NCBI RefSeq assembly: GCF_000835495.1
Contig: NW_015622545.1
Location: 4,108,042-4,172,041, forward strand
Direction of reading: 5' to 3'
DNA: 64,000 bases
Source of the DNA: Cladophialophora immunda
Lineage: Eukaryota > Ascomycota > Eurotiomycetes > Chaetothyriales > Herpotrichiellaceae
Each line of letters begins with the position of its first letter. Position 1 is the stretch's first letter. This document shows, piece after piece, positions 20,037-31,029 of this stretch. Both the position numbers and the translations under genes were made by a program. The notes under the pieces were generated by a model that was not told the origin of the DNA, did not search any database, and saw nothing but the letters and a program-made list of their open reading frames with translations.

Positions 20037-20951
20037 ATGGACGACGATGAACTAATCCGTAAGAACCCCAGCTTACAGAAGATGGAGAAAGCATGCTGAC
20101 ATGAATCACTCAGCTCCAAACAAGTGCCCGGTCTGTGGCAGCGATCCTCGGACACATCCAGGACTTCGCTTCAAGATCAACACCAAATGCTATCACCGGA
20201 TCTGCGAGGGCTGTGTGGATCGGAACTTCTCAAGCGGCAAAGCCGAATGTCCTGTTGGGGGGTGTCACGTCAGTCTCTGGAAACGAGAATGGCGCACTCA
20301 GACATTTGAAGATCTCAAGATCGAACGCGAGGTGGAGATTCGGAAAAAGGTGACCAAAATGTATGTTCCCGGACCTCTTTTCTCACAATATGCGCTGACA
20401 TAAGTAGTCTCGATCGACAGGAGGAAGAATTTGAGTCGAAACGTTATTACGATGACTTTTTGGAGCTCCGAGAAGAAATGATCATGAATTTGGTCCTTCG
20501 AATGGATGTGGCAGCCACAAACCGCAGGTTGAAGGATTACGCAATCGCAAACGGTCTCAAAGTGGATGCGAACGAAACCACCGAGGCGGGCTCCAAACCC
20601 TTGAAGAAGAAGGATGTTGATCCAACTGTTGCGGACCCCAGCGGTTTGATCAAGGGCCTCAAGAAAAAGATCATGCCGGTGGTGGTGGCTCCATACGACC
20701 CTTTTATGGGAATGCCACGAAACAGAGACTATTACGAAGTCAAAGACAGCTACGTGGCTCGTGCAAGGGGGAAGCCAGCGGAAGCCATGGTTGCTGCAGG
20801 TTATGACTTTGGACAATACATGGACGAGTGCCTTCTGCGGGCATTCGCAGGACTGGGAGTCTTTATTCAGGACGAAATGGCGGCAAAAGATAACGCAGCC
20901 GTGCCTGTGCCAGGCACCGGAGAGGTCAAGGGCGAAGATGATGTGTTTTAA
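20037..20951 (+). CDS. TFB3: TFIIH/CAK assembly factor Tfb3 (MAT1), RING finger
   Basis: Three predicted exons: 20037-20058, 20114-20360 and 20408-20951, giving 270 aa. The 22-nt first exon supplies MDDDELI and a split proline codon. The RING finger is C-P-V-C near residue 12, then KCYHRICEGCVDRNF and AECPVGGC. Next comes the family hallmark FEDLKIEREVEIRKKVTKI, followed across intron 2 by LDRQEEEFESKRYYDDFLEL. The MAT1 C-terminal part, which in the family binds Cdk7 and cyclin H, is represented by AAGYDFGQYMDECLLRAFAG. MAT1 stabilises the Cdk-activating kinase and anchors it to core TFIIH. The central helical segment between these parts looks much shorter than in human MAT1 (309 aa): it is replaced by a Lys-rich linker (SKPLKKKDVDPT). 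Confidence 0.9.
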
Positions 20952-21415
20952 ATGGTCGGAGTGTGACTGCGGGAACGACATAAAGGGCTACACAGGCACG
21001 GCATTCTGAGAGAGGAGTCTCAGCGATCATCTAAAACATTTGGAATCATTGACAGTTTCACTCGAATAGACTCGATTGTCCCTTTCAATGCTGTTATTTA
21101 CCAGTTTGTTACTCGACATATCTCGAGTCTCTCTCGCCCCCTACTGGTCTGGACACTCTGCCAAGACGCTAGTCCCAAACAGTCGATTTTCCGAACTGCG
21201 TCGCTAGCCCTCCAACACCAGTGGAAATCTTGGCGCTGGCGGTTGTGTGGCAGAAGCCACCATCTGGCACTCTGCGGGCACTCTGCAACCGCAATATCTG
21301 CAGCCCTAGTTGATTTGGGACAACCTTTGTCGAGGAATATATTTCTTCGCCTGTTCTACCTCTCCTCTGACCTTCTATTCTCTTCAAATCAGACCCTGGT
21401 CAAACACCGCCGCCA
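20952..21415. other. intergenic stretch TFB3 to eIF3m
   Basis: 3' flank of TFB3 and promoter of the eIF3m gene on the same strand. The last 60 bp before the eIF3m ATG are pyrimidine-rich, ending in GCCGCCAATG, a favourable start context. Nothing else seen. Confidence 0.5.
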
Positions 21416-22923
21416 ATGCCCGCGCCCACAAACACCCTTCTGATCGAAGGGACGTTCACCGAACTTGCAGAGGAACTCGCCCAGTATATCGATACACTCG
21501 CCAAAGCAGAAGAGGGCGCCGGAGTCCGAGCAGAGATTGAGCAACGACTCAGCACTATCAGAGAGTCCGAGCAATCACAAGAGCCGGTCGACGAGGCCGC
21601 AGTCCTGAACCAGAAAAATGAAGTCTTGAAAAAGATTGTCACCAAAGCCTCAGTCCTCAACAGCGCCCCCGAGAGAGGTATGAACACCTGCGGAGGCTGT
21701 CTCTATGGAGGTTAAATGCTGACACTTACTACCCAGAATTCTCCGCTGCGTATAACCTTCTCATCAGCCTTTCTTCTCAATCCTCCATCTCCGACGGACT
21801 GTTTTCTAGAATATGCACGTACCTGTCTGAGCAACCCGTTACCTCCTCCCCCACCTACGGCAGCAGCCTTGCCCTACAAACCCTCACCACGATATTCAAC
21901 ATCCTGCCTCCCACGAGTGAATCCCGCTACCATGTCTTCATCGCCATCCTCAAAGTCATGCGCCAGATGACTTCCCCGCAAGCCTTCGAAGCGCTCATCC
22001 CTCAACTCGAGACGAACATCCCGAACTGGCTGTCCGCATGGGAACTCGATGACGAAGACGCCCGCAACTTATACGTCGCGGTCGCGGACGTCGCTTCCTC
22101 AACCGGAAATGAAGACCTGCATTACACATACCTCCTGTCAGCCCTGCAGACAATCCCTCCCGAATCAGCGTCCGAGGCAGAGAGCGCAGAACTCGCACGT
22201 CGTGCTCTGCGGGTCGCATTGACAAACCCCACAATCACGGACTTTACGCCCTTGACTACGAGTGACGCCGTCGTCGCCTTACGGCGCTCAGATGGCAACC
22301 TCTTTGACCTCTTGGAGATCTTCTCCTCAGACGACTATTCGTCATATGCTGACTTCCTTGAGACGAACAACCTGGCAGACTTGGGCATTCCTGATTCGGC
22401 AGCGGAGACGCTGAGCCACAAGATCCGCTTACTTACACTGGCTACTATTGCTGCATCCTCAACAACTCGCTCCGTTCCTTACAGCACCATTGCCTCTGCG
22501 TTACAGATCCCCTCTGAAGACGTTGAGATGTGGGTCATCGACACCATCCGGGCCGGTCTCGTCGAGGGCAAACTATCCCAACTGAAGCAGGAATTTTTGG
22601 TCCAGAGAGCCACCTACCGCGTGTTCGGGGAGAAGCAGTGGGCCGAGATCCAAGGGCGCTTGATGGTCTGGCGACGGAGTCTGGAGAGTGTGTTGACCGT
22701 TGTCAGGGGCGAGAGGGAGAAGTTCTTGAGAGAAGGGCCGACGCCCAATGGCGATGCAGGTGCCAATGGCTATGGAGGCGACGGAGAGGGTCAGAGGACC
22801 GGAGGGGAACGCCAGCAGCAGAGAAGGCAAGGCGGTGGTGGGGGTGGCCGTGGACCGCGCCGCGATAGGGGAGATCAGCAGCAGCAAGGACCTCGGGAGA
22901 TTGAGGTGGGCGGAGGGGATTAG
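21416..22923 (+). CDS. translation initiation factor eIF3 subunit M (PCI domain)
   Basis: Two exons, 21416-21677 and 21737-22923, joined across a 59-nt intron, give 482 aa. The N-terminal helical part (LIEGTFTELAEELAQYIDTL) leads into the conserved EFSAAYNLLISLSSQ... region, YHVFIAILKVMRQM, and a PCI domain (about 230-400) with IRLLTLATIAASSTTRSVPY, the winged-helix strand VEMWVIDTIRAGLVEGKLSQ and the closing RVFGEKQWAEIQGRLMVWR. eIF3m is a subunit of the eIF3 scaffold that loads mRNA on the 40S ribosome. The C-terminal 60 residues are a Gly/Arg/Gln-rich disordered tail, unusual in animal eIF3m but common in fungi. No competing interpretation. Confidence 0.93.
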
Positions 22924-23514
22924 GAGTCTTCTCACCGTCCGGCGCGGTCGTCCGGCAGAGTCGATGCCTTCCTGGACGCGCTGTTGCAGCGCCTCGAGGA
23001 CCAGAGAGCCATGTGAGGCTCGCGAATTGGGATGACGGATCATGCAACGAAAACCTACCTCAGGGGGGAGCCTACTTTGAGGCGTCACCGAAGACACTTG
23101 ATGTACTTGATATGCGCAACGCATAAAATAGCTTTGAATTAGAACATTGCTCTGACTTTCCGAGCATTCTTTAAATCTGCTATCTTCATTGCTATTGCTG
23201 TCTCCAGATATACCTTGGCGCGACAACGATCAGCGTTGGGTCCGTCGTGCCGTCCTCAGTCCGCGAACACTGGCCGAAGGACCCCTCCAGAATGGATGGA
23301 ACTTTCCGCACGGACATTCCCATTTCCTCCCCAGACGTTGTGTATCACATCGTATCAAGCAGAACGTAAGTTGAGCACCATAAACCCCCCAGTAGTGACA
23401 TGCGGCTCCGATGGCCATCTCTGATTGAGCCCACTACCAAATATCAAGTACCAAATAGATAGAAGACGAATCTCTTTATACAAAATTTGTGGTGATAGGG
23501 ACAGCTCCATTTTT
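22924..23514. other. intergenic stretch between convergent genes
   Basis: Shared 3' flank of eIF3m (+) and the Vid21-like gene (-). No gene or RNA recognised. Confidence 0.5.
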
Positions 23515-26500
23515 TCATGTCTGCATGCTCTGTGGCGCTTGTCGCGGGCTGCTCTGTTGCCCGGGTCCATTGCCATTGACGTTGCTCTGGCTGGAGCTTC
23601 GCTGGTCTCTCGGGGTAGCGCTGCGACTCATTTGGCCCTGGTTTCCATGTTGGCTCACGGGCCGAGCCATATTCATGACCGGGGAGTTTGCCATTCCATT
23701 GGGCATGCCGGCCATTTGCTGCATCTGCATCGCTTGCAGGTTTCGAGCCGCATGTTGCTGAGCTTGTTGCATTCTGATCCGCTGGTTATACTGTTGCAAC
23801 TGCTCATTGGTCATCATATTTGGATGTCCTAGTTGTGCGGCAGCCGCTGCAGCGGCCGCGACGGAGGCATTATTGCCAGCATTCACAGCACCAAGAGCCG
23901 CATTCAACGCTGCCTGGTGAGGCTGAGGACGTTTGTGGTTCTGTCCCGCAGCGGCCGCCGTTGCTTGGTGTTGATATGTTTGGAGCTGCTGCGATGCAAG
24001 CCGTTGTACCTCCTCATCTGACAAGTTCGGATGATGCTCACGAATTTTGTTAGCAATTTGAGTCAGAACAGGAACATGTCCACTGGATAGAGCCTGGCCG
24101 GAGTTGGCGGTATTGGGGCGTGGAGAGCTTCCATTCATGTGGCCAGAGGGAGACGCACTCCCATTCGCGGTAGCAGCGGCCATTGCAGCTCTGTATGCGG
24201 CAGTATTCATGCCTTGACCATTGGCGAGAGCGGCATGGGGGTTGTTCGGAGAAGAATGAGGACCATTCTGAGCCTGAGCTTGAGCTTGTCGCAAGAGCTG
24301 TTCTTGTTGCGCTCTGGTTGCTTCCTGAAGCATTCGCATCTGCTGAGGAGAAGTTACCCCACCCCGGGCGGCGAGTTGCGCTTGCATCTGAGCTTGCATT
24401 TGTGGCGTAATTTTGGGTGCCATCATACCGGGTGGTAGCTGCATATTCCCTTGCATTGCGGCCATCATGGCCGGATGACGAGGGTGGCCATTGGGTATTT
24501 GGATAGCAGCATTGGGCATTCCAGGTACGCCACCGGTGGATGGAGCACGCATTCCCGGTCCAACAGCAGGCATACCATTTGGCAGTCCGTTGGGTTGACC
24601 ATTTTGACCACGTTGTTGCTGTGCGGTAGCACGCTGATGTGCAATAAGTTGCTGTCGATATATCTCTTGGCGTTCCGCGAGCTTCTGCTCCCGCTCCTGC
24701 TTGAGCTGCGAGAACTCTGCTGGGGTCTTATAAGAGGGTTTGGGGACGTTTGCATCGTTGACTTTCCGCATGGCGGCGAGATCGGCTTGATGTTGTTGCT
24801 TCTGAAGAGCTGTCTCTCGCTTCTTGGCTAGTTTTCGCATAGCATCAAGCATAGCAAGATGTCGTTGGGTCCTCTTGCGTTCAACTCTAACGGGCTGTGT
24901 CGTCCTCTTGCGTGTCGAGATCTGAACGTTGGCGCCGGCTCTTCTTTGGGCCTCCTCAATCTGAGCAGCCACATGTCTTCCTGCAGCCTCAATTCTACCC
25001 GAGTACGTCTTGAAGTAAGCCGTCTTTGACATATCCGCGGGTAGGCCCTCCAATCCAATCCATCTTTCGAAGCATTCCCACGGTGTCCGTCTATCGGCGC
25101 CCGACGTATACAAGCTTGGGGGCGTAAGGCAGCTGGAAATGAGAGACCAGTTGTAGGAATAATCCTTGACAAGCTTCTTAAGTTCATCGTCTTCTGAAGG
25201 TGTCCATTGCGATGACGACCGCGTCTCGAAGAAGGCTTGTGTTGGCATTGGATGCTCTGACGGTGGACGGAAAGAATGTCCAGGATGAATCCTGTCCCGG
25301 ATGGCTTTGTTCTCGGGCATGAACAACGCAACGTTGGTCTCCTCTGGTGGAAGCGGCTCCGACTTCTTTTTCGGCGAAGGGTCAGGCTCATAATCGTATC
25401 GACTTCGTTTCATTGGAGGCTTGTACTCCTTGACTGATAGCTTCTCAGTGGCCCACCTTGAAACAGGCACAATATCTGTCTTCCATTTCGCATCGAGCCG
25501 TTGTCCCAAGTTGGATGTAGAACTATCTAGCTCGACAATGGAAGGCTCGTAGAGGGGTAACTCATTCAAAAGCTTGTCCAGAGCAGGGGTTTTGTCGACG
25601 GCGAAATTGAAGTCAGAGGCGCCCAGCGAGAATATCGTAGCCGGAGCACTGGACATGTGAACCTCGCGAGGGTCTGCGATATCATCACTCGCGGAATCAT
25701 CCTCATTGGAAGGCACCAAATCGGGAGTAGGGTGAGAAGAAAGAGTCGGTCCAGGTCCGTCTTCCATAGGCACGTCTTGAGATTCGTCTGGTTCAGGGAG
25801 AAGTCTTGGTGGTCGAACACGAACCTGTAGACGTTTTCGGTCTTCCGTAGAGCCTGCGACCCACTCCGCACAGCATTCTGCAAGTCCTTTTGCGGCTGCT
25901 AGCTTCCACTTTCGCTCTTCCCTGAAGTCGGTACGCATCCACTTCATATGATCAAGCAAGAAATCCCAATGAGAGGTTGGTCTTGATGCTTCATCGGCAC
26001 GCTTGTATTGTCTCAGAGGCCAGCGTTGCTTCTCCTGCAGCTGGTAGAGTCGCTTCAATATCCTGCACTCAGCCGATAGCTCATACTCGATGAGGTGATC
26101 CGAAGTTGAAAGTGTCTTGTGGGCATTTTGAATGAGGTACGACATCGTGGTTTGCCGTGACATGGAATGGGCTTTATTCTCAAACAAGGTGTAGAGGTAA
26201 TCTCTCTCACCAGGCCCTGTTCGGTGGGCATCACCGCCACCAATGCGGGTCAGCTCGAGGTTCTCCTCGTCGACCGTAGATTTCTGCGGTTTGGCAAAGA
26301 CCACGGTCGATAGCCTACTGCGTTCCTTGTCGCGGCGGTCGCGGTCGGTCGCCCGGCCCTGAGGAGTAGTGCCACCGAAGGCATCGCGGTTGGTCGCTGA
26401 AGATGGCGATTCAGCTGGTGGGGTTGAGGTCTTTGGCGTCTCACCAAGAATTTCCGATACAGACTTCTTCTGCAAAACACCAGAGGAGATCCTAGTGGCA

Positions 26501-27882
26501 CGTTTCGCGGGCTCCTGGGATGATGGCGTCGTCGGCACATTCTTCTTTGGAGTCGTACCAGTTATTGGGGCCGGACTTTCGACAAATCCTGCCCCCAGTC
26601 GTGCTTTGAAATATGAGTCGGTCTCTCCCTGTGTGTCTATCCGCATCGCGGGTCGCTCGACCTGTGAAGCGTTTAACGTCTCTGGAGCGAGCCTGCTATG
26701 GCCGTCAGAAGTTGAAGCGGTGGCTACCGCGTTGACCGTTCCGGTCATCTCTACATCATCAGAGGAACCAGGGCCTTTACTCGCGCTGCGCTGGTTCCTC
26801 GCTCCCGGCGAGAGAGATGATCGTTCCAAACCAGCATGGCTAGCATCTGAAGGCTTTCCTTCGTGGGCGAGTTCCGAAGCGATGAGTGGTATGTCGACAC
26901 CGGGACTGGTTCCGGGCGAGCCAGCGGTTGGCGCAGGGGTGTTGGATGAGTCTGGTCCATTTGTGGAGGCTGGTGAGGACTGTGGCTCGGCAGCTGCTTG
27001 GGCTGGAACGAGAAGAGGAGGACTTCGGCTAGGTTGACGGTCAACGGTGACAGAGGGACCTGACTCTGCATCTTCCGACAGGCCAGAAGCGGCTGGCAGC
27101 GCGCCAGGAGGCTCGGGCTCAACGTTAGTTGTTTGTCCAACAGACGGACCCTTGGCGGACTGAGGTATTGGAGACCTCAATTCGCCGTCGTGCTTAGGCA
27201 GACTGGGAACCGTGCTGGCCTCGCTGGTCTGCGCGTCAGCCGCTGTTGTGGTCGCATCCTGGCGATCCTCCTCGCTCGGCTTGTCGATAACAACTGCGAT
27301 GCCATCATTACCCTTGTTTTGGTCGAGCGACGTCAGCGCAGGCGCGGTTTGTCCTGGAGGTATCGGTTTCGGCGCCGCCTTGAAACCTGGAGATGACGGC
27401 GAGGTGGCATTTGATGCGTCTAGCGCTTGCTGTGCCGCGACGGGGGGCGACTTGGGTAGTGCACGCGGTTGGGAGGGCTCATGTTTTCGAGGTGGAAGGG
27501 TTATATGGATTCTGGACGGGAGTGTGGTTTCGTCGAAGCGACGCCCTCTGCGGAAGAGTGAGCACAACTAGACCAAACAAGCCTCATAATTCATGAAATT
27601 TGCAATGATGGTAGATAGAAGGCAGCGACAGGAGATCCGTACTTTTCTAGGTCATTCGCATCATGAAAGGCCTGGAGTTTCTGCTTGTAGGTTGGGTCTT
27701 CGACTGAGACAACGATAGAGAAGAGTTCGCTTAATTTGCGCTTTCTTGACAGCACCAGGCTCCTATAATTCATGATATTTGGTCAGTATGTTGCGGGAGG
27801 GATGATAAACGTCCTTGAGGGTTGTAAAGAATATTACTCACTGCGCTTGAGACTTCTTCGAGCGCAAGTGCTCGACGGGCAT
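23515..27882 (-). CDS. VID21: NuA4 subunit Vid21/Eaf1-like (HSA + SANT domains)
   Basis: Three predicted exons: 27882-27842 (41 nt), 27762-27643 and 27547-23515, giving 1397 aa. The short first exons rebuild the typical N-terminus: MPVEHLRSKKSQAQ then SLVLSRKRKLSELFSIVV, with the junction ANDLEKGRRFDETTLPSRIH. A disordered Ser/Pro/Thr-rich region follows. The HSA domain (about 545-625: LKRLYQLQEKQRWPLRQYKR, SHWDFLLDHMKWMRTDFREE, RKWKLAAAKGLAECCAEW) binds actin-related proteins. The SANT/Myb domain (about 830-885) includes QWTPSEDDELKKLVKDYSYN and TPWECFERWIGLEG. The last 400 residues are Gln/Ala/Met-rich. Vid21 is the scaffold of the NuA4 histone H4/H2A acetyltransferase complex in the nucleus. 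It is divergent from MAK11. Confidence 0.93.
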
Positions 27883-28607
27883 CTCATCGGCATCGGCGAG
27901 GTCGACAAGAAGGACGAGAAATCATCCGAATCAATTGCTGAAAAATCGACAGAATGCACAACCAGATGTGTAGAGATGAACAAAGGGCCCAGAATGAATT
28001 GTTTGGGCGCGTTGTGATGATTTGAGGCTCTTGAAGTTGGTCGACTGGTAGAGGATGTGGCCTCTGGATTTTGGTGTTCTGTGCAGAGTTGGAGGCACAG
28101 GGCGTAGCAGTTACAGAAGCACGGCAATTTGTTAGGCTTGCTCGGGCGGGGGGAGTGCACGGAGGGAGGGAAAGCAGCCTATTCCACCTCCTGGGATTCT
28201 TTTTCAGGCAGGGGGGGCACTGAGAGGGGAGACCACCACGACCACCACCCAACGCCATCACCACCATGTCCACCACAGTCCACCACCGCCAATTTTCTCA
28301 GAGATTTTGGGGGGGCGCAGCGATTTGCTAAACACCACACTAGTAAAATTTCCCCTTCACCTTTATTGCTGGTTCTTTACTGCACAGCGGATTTCGCAAA
28401 TTCAGGTACAATGCCATATTAGGAGACCAAATTGTGTTATCTTCCCGTGGCTCTCTCTCTTTTTGCTCGAGGGAGTATTCCTGGTCCTGAGACACCAAAA
28501 CTTGTGCTGCGTCCTCGTGCAGTGTTGCTCAAGCCACTGCCATCGTCCATGGCTTGTCCTTCTCCAAATTTACAAATTTACGAGTTAGTCCGCTAAAAGC
28601 TCCTCCT
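27883..28607. promoter_or_regulatory. divergent promoter between VID21 and MAK11
   Basis: 725 bp. A CCACCA-rich tract lies at 28228-28290. Near MAK11 a 15-codon upstream frame (28549-28596) ends 11 nt before the MAK11 ATG. Confidence 0.5.
28549..28596 (+). promoter_or_regulatory. upstream ORF of MAK11
   Basis: ATG followed by 14 codons (MACPSPNLQIYELVR) and TAA, ending 11 nt before the MAK11 start and in another frame. It would matter only if transcription starts upstream of 28549, which the sequence does not show. Confidence 0.35.
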
Positions 28608-30146
28608 ATGGCCAAAAGAAAACGAGAAAACGGCCCCAAGGCCGCCAGCACTTCGAAAGGAACGGTCAAGCCTACAAGCGACGAGAACACTGCTGCGAAG
28701 ATCACCAAAACCAACGGGCATGTGGATGTCAAGACCACTTTACCCGTCATCCAAATCGTTGCAGGCTCGTATGAACGAGTTCTGCATGGCATCACCGCAT
28801 CCATCTCGGACCTGTCGTCACGGGCCTCTTCTCCGTCGGTACAATTTGCAGACTCTTTCCTATTCAATGCACATGCATCCGCAATCAAATGTCTAGCTCT
28901 ATCACCTTTGCCGGAACCCGGTTCTTCTGAGACCCAGGGCGTCTACCTGGCCACCGGGGGCTCAGATGAAAAGGTCAACGTCTTCAGCCTTTCCGCCTCG
29001 CCAGTCGCCGACAACGGGAGACTTCCACCCATGCCCTCTCTAGGCAAGAACACCATCTCAGAAAATCCCATGAATAGAGAGCTCGGCACGCTCCTTCAGC
29101 ATTCCTCCCATGTCACGGCCTTGCACTTTCCCACACGATCGAAACTGCTCTCTGGATCAGAAGACAACACTATTGCCGTCACTCGTTTGAAAGATTTAAC
29201 GGTAGTATCCACAATAAAAGCACCACGACCCAAAGCCCAAGGTCAACCCAGTGGAGACACTGCACCACCAGGCGCCACTCCCGCTGGGATCAATGACTTC
29301 TCTGTCCATCCTAGCTTAAAGCTCATGTTGAGCGTCGGTCGAGGCGAGAGATGTATGCGGTTGTGGAACCTTGTGACTGGAAAGAAAGCCGGGGTCCTCA
29401 ATTTCGGCCGCGAGATCTTGCAGAGTGTTCGCGAGAGCAAGTATAGCAGTGGCGAGGGTAGACGAATACGGTGGAATCCCAACGGCAGCGAGTTTGCTGT
29501 TGCATTCGAGCGTGGAGTGGTGGTATTTGGGGAAGACTCGAAACCCAAATGCAGGGTTCTGCCAGAGCCCCTTACCAAGTTACATCAGATTTGCTATCAA
29601 ACCATACTTTCTGACTCAAGCGAAGGTGCGCCCACTACACTGCTCGCAGTCTCGACCGAAGATGGTCGGATACTCTTCTATGATACAGACGCAGTCCCGC
29701 CGCTTCCGTCGAATGGAACAAACAACAATGACCGGACCGCCCCCGCATCCATTCCGGACGCCGCTCTTGTCGCAACAGTTGGTGGGAAAACGGCAGGGCT
29801 CACGACGCGTATCAAAGATTTTGAGCTGCTCTTCCTTCCCGCTAATGCCCACGGCCAAAAAGACATCGCCATTGTTACGGCGAGCAGTGACGGGACGATC
29901 CGCGTTATACTCTTGTTGCTGTCCGAGGTGTTGGCCGCTTTGAAGAGCAAGAAACCGATCCAGGCCGGAACAGTGATCGGGGCGTATGAGACAGGTAACA
30001 GGATCACCTGCCTGAAGGCCTTCGTCATGTTGCCTCCTCAGGATATCGACGATGAGGATGAGCTTGGAGGGGAAGATGAGGAGTTCCTGGGATTCGACGG
30101 GGAAGGAGAGAGCGAGCAGAGTGAGAGTAGTAGCGATGAGGATTGA
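28608..30146 (+). CDS. MAK11: Mak11/PAK1IP1-like WD40 ribosome biogenesis protein
   Basis: Single exon, 512 aa from the ATG at 28608 (MAKRKRENGPK); the frame is open upstream to 28554 but has no ATG there. A basic nucleolar-type N-tail precedes a WD40 propeller: VIQIVAGSYERVLHGI, FNAHASAIKCLALSP, YLATGGSDEKVNVFSL, ELGTLLQHSSHVTALHFP, LLSGSEDNTIAVTRL, INDFSVHPSLKLMLSVGRGE, RCMRLWNLVTGKKAGVLNFG, RRIRWNPNGSEFAVAFERGV, IAIVTASSDGTIRVILL. The order and the 'SYERVLHG ... AHASAIKC ... LGTLL.H' pattern match Mak11, which acts in 60S subunit maturation (Rlp24 loading) in the nucleolus. Fungal-type insertions lie between blades. The C-tail is strongly acidic (DDEDELGGEDEE), as in other ribosome assembly factors. 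Confidence 0.9.
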   Translation: MAKRKRENGPKAASTSKGTVKPTSDENTAAKITKTNGHVDVKTTLPVIQIVAGSYERVLHGITASISDLSSRASSPSVQFADSFLFNAHASAIKCLALSPLPEPGSSETQGVYLATGGSDEKVNVFSLSASPVADNGRLPPMPSLGKNTISENPMNRELGTLLQHSSHVTALHFPTRSKLLSGSEDNTIAVTRLKDLTVVSTIKAPRPKAQGQPSGDTAPPGATPAGINDFSVHPSLKLMLSVGRGERCMRLWNLVTGKKAGVLNFGREILQSVRESKYSSGEGRRIRWNPNGSEFAVAFERGVVVFGEDSKPKCRVLPEPLTKLHQICYQTILSDSSEGAPTTLLAVSTEDGRILFYDTDAVPPLPSNGTNNNDRTAPASIPDAALVATVGGKTAGLTTRIKDFELLFLPANAHGQKDIAIVTASSDGTIRVILLLLSEVLAALKSKKPIQAGTVIGAYETGNRITCLKAFVMLPPQDIDDEDELGGEDEEFLGFDGEGESEQSESSSDED

Positions 30147-30315
30147 TAATTCAAGTTGTCAGAAGCATCAAGCCAATTATTGCAAATAGCATCATGGGCC
30201 AAGCCAAGGTATCTTTGATCACAGCGTAAGAATGGCCTACTTGGAGCAGTTCAACGCCGCTGCTGTGCATGGAACGAGGAGAGATCTCGATGCTAACTGG
30301 GAAGTGAGCAGTGTC

Positions 30316-31008
30316 TCATTTCGAGGGATGGATTCCCATATCTGCTAGCCCTTTCACCACATTCTCGTAGACATCTTTGACCCGCCCAACTGACGAGACT
30401 TTAACGACTCTGCCCTCCTTCTCGAACATGTCCACCACTGGCATACTTGTTTCGACGAATGTCCGGAATCTCTTGATGATGCTTTCCTCATTGTCGTCTG
30501 CTCGCCCACTCGTCTTCCCTCTATTCAATAATCGTTCTCTCATGACCTCCTCGGGACAGTCGAGAAACAGGGTGCACTTCGAGGGGCAGACTGACTCTTC
30601 GAAGAAAACGGCTTGGTCCATTTTTCTGGGAAATCCGTCGATCAAGAATTTCCCGGTCCCGTCGCTCCCTAGTTTTGAGCGCATGGCATTTTCCAGTAGC
30701 TTGACCGTAATCTCCATTGGGACGATGAGGCCCTCTTTGATATAATCTTTGATCAGCTGGCCATATTCACTGCCCTCAGTGTTCTGCTCTTCTCTCAGGA
30801 GATCGCCTGCAGAAAGATGTACAAAGCCGTAATCTCGGACTAGATTGGCGGACTGTGTACCCTTGCCGGAGCCAGGTCCTCCTAGGACATATACGACAGT
30901 AACCTCTTGTGGATCGAATGCTGGAGAGATGTTCGCTGAGGCGAGTGGCGCTTCTGGCTGAGCCAGAGGGGAAGTGCCAGACGTGGGATCTATAGCAGGG
31001 GTGGCCAT
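30316..31008 (-). CDS. URA6: UMP-CMP kinase (uridylate kinase)
   Basis: 230 aa, single exon as read. Adenylate-kinase-family enzyme that phosphorylates UMP and CMP with ATP in pyrimidine nucleotide synthesis. The P-loop GGPGSGKGTQ is at 43-52; the NMP-binding part has HLSAGDLLREEQ and EGLIVPMEITVKLL; DGFPRKMDQAVFFE carries the CMP-binding segment; the LID region has NRGKTSGRADDN with catalytic arginines; RFRTFVETSMPVVDMFE closes the core. This length equals the soluble cytosolic/nuclear enzyme plus a 35-residue Pro/Ala-rich N-tail. An upstream frame at 31030-31341 encodes a presequence-like and membrane-spanning segment in the same frame, separated by two stop codons; see that entry. It is convergent with MAK11. 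Confidence 0.92.
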   Translation of the reverse strand: MATPAIDPTSGTSPLAQPEAPLASANISPAFDPQEVTVVYVLGGPGSGKGTQSANLVRDYGFVHLSAGDLLREEQNTEGSEYGQLIKDYIKEGLIVPMEITVKLLENAMRSKLGSDGTGKFLIDGFPRKMDQAVFFEESVCPSKCTLFLDCPEEVMRERLLNRGKTSGRADDNEESIIKRFRTFVETSMPVVDMFEKEGRVVKVSSVGRVKDVYENVVKGLADMGIHPSK

Positions 31009-31029
31009 TGGAAACCAGCCTTTTCGTCA

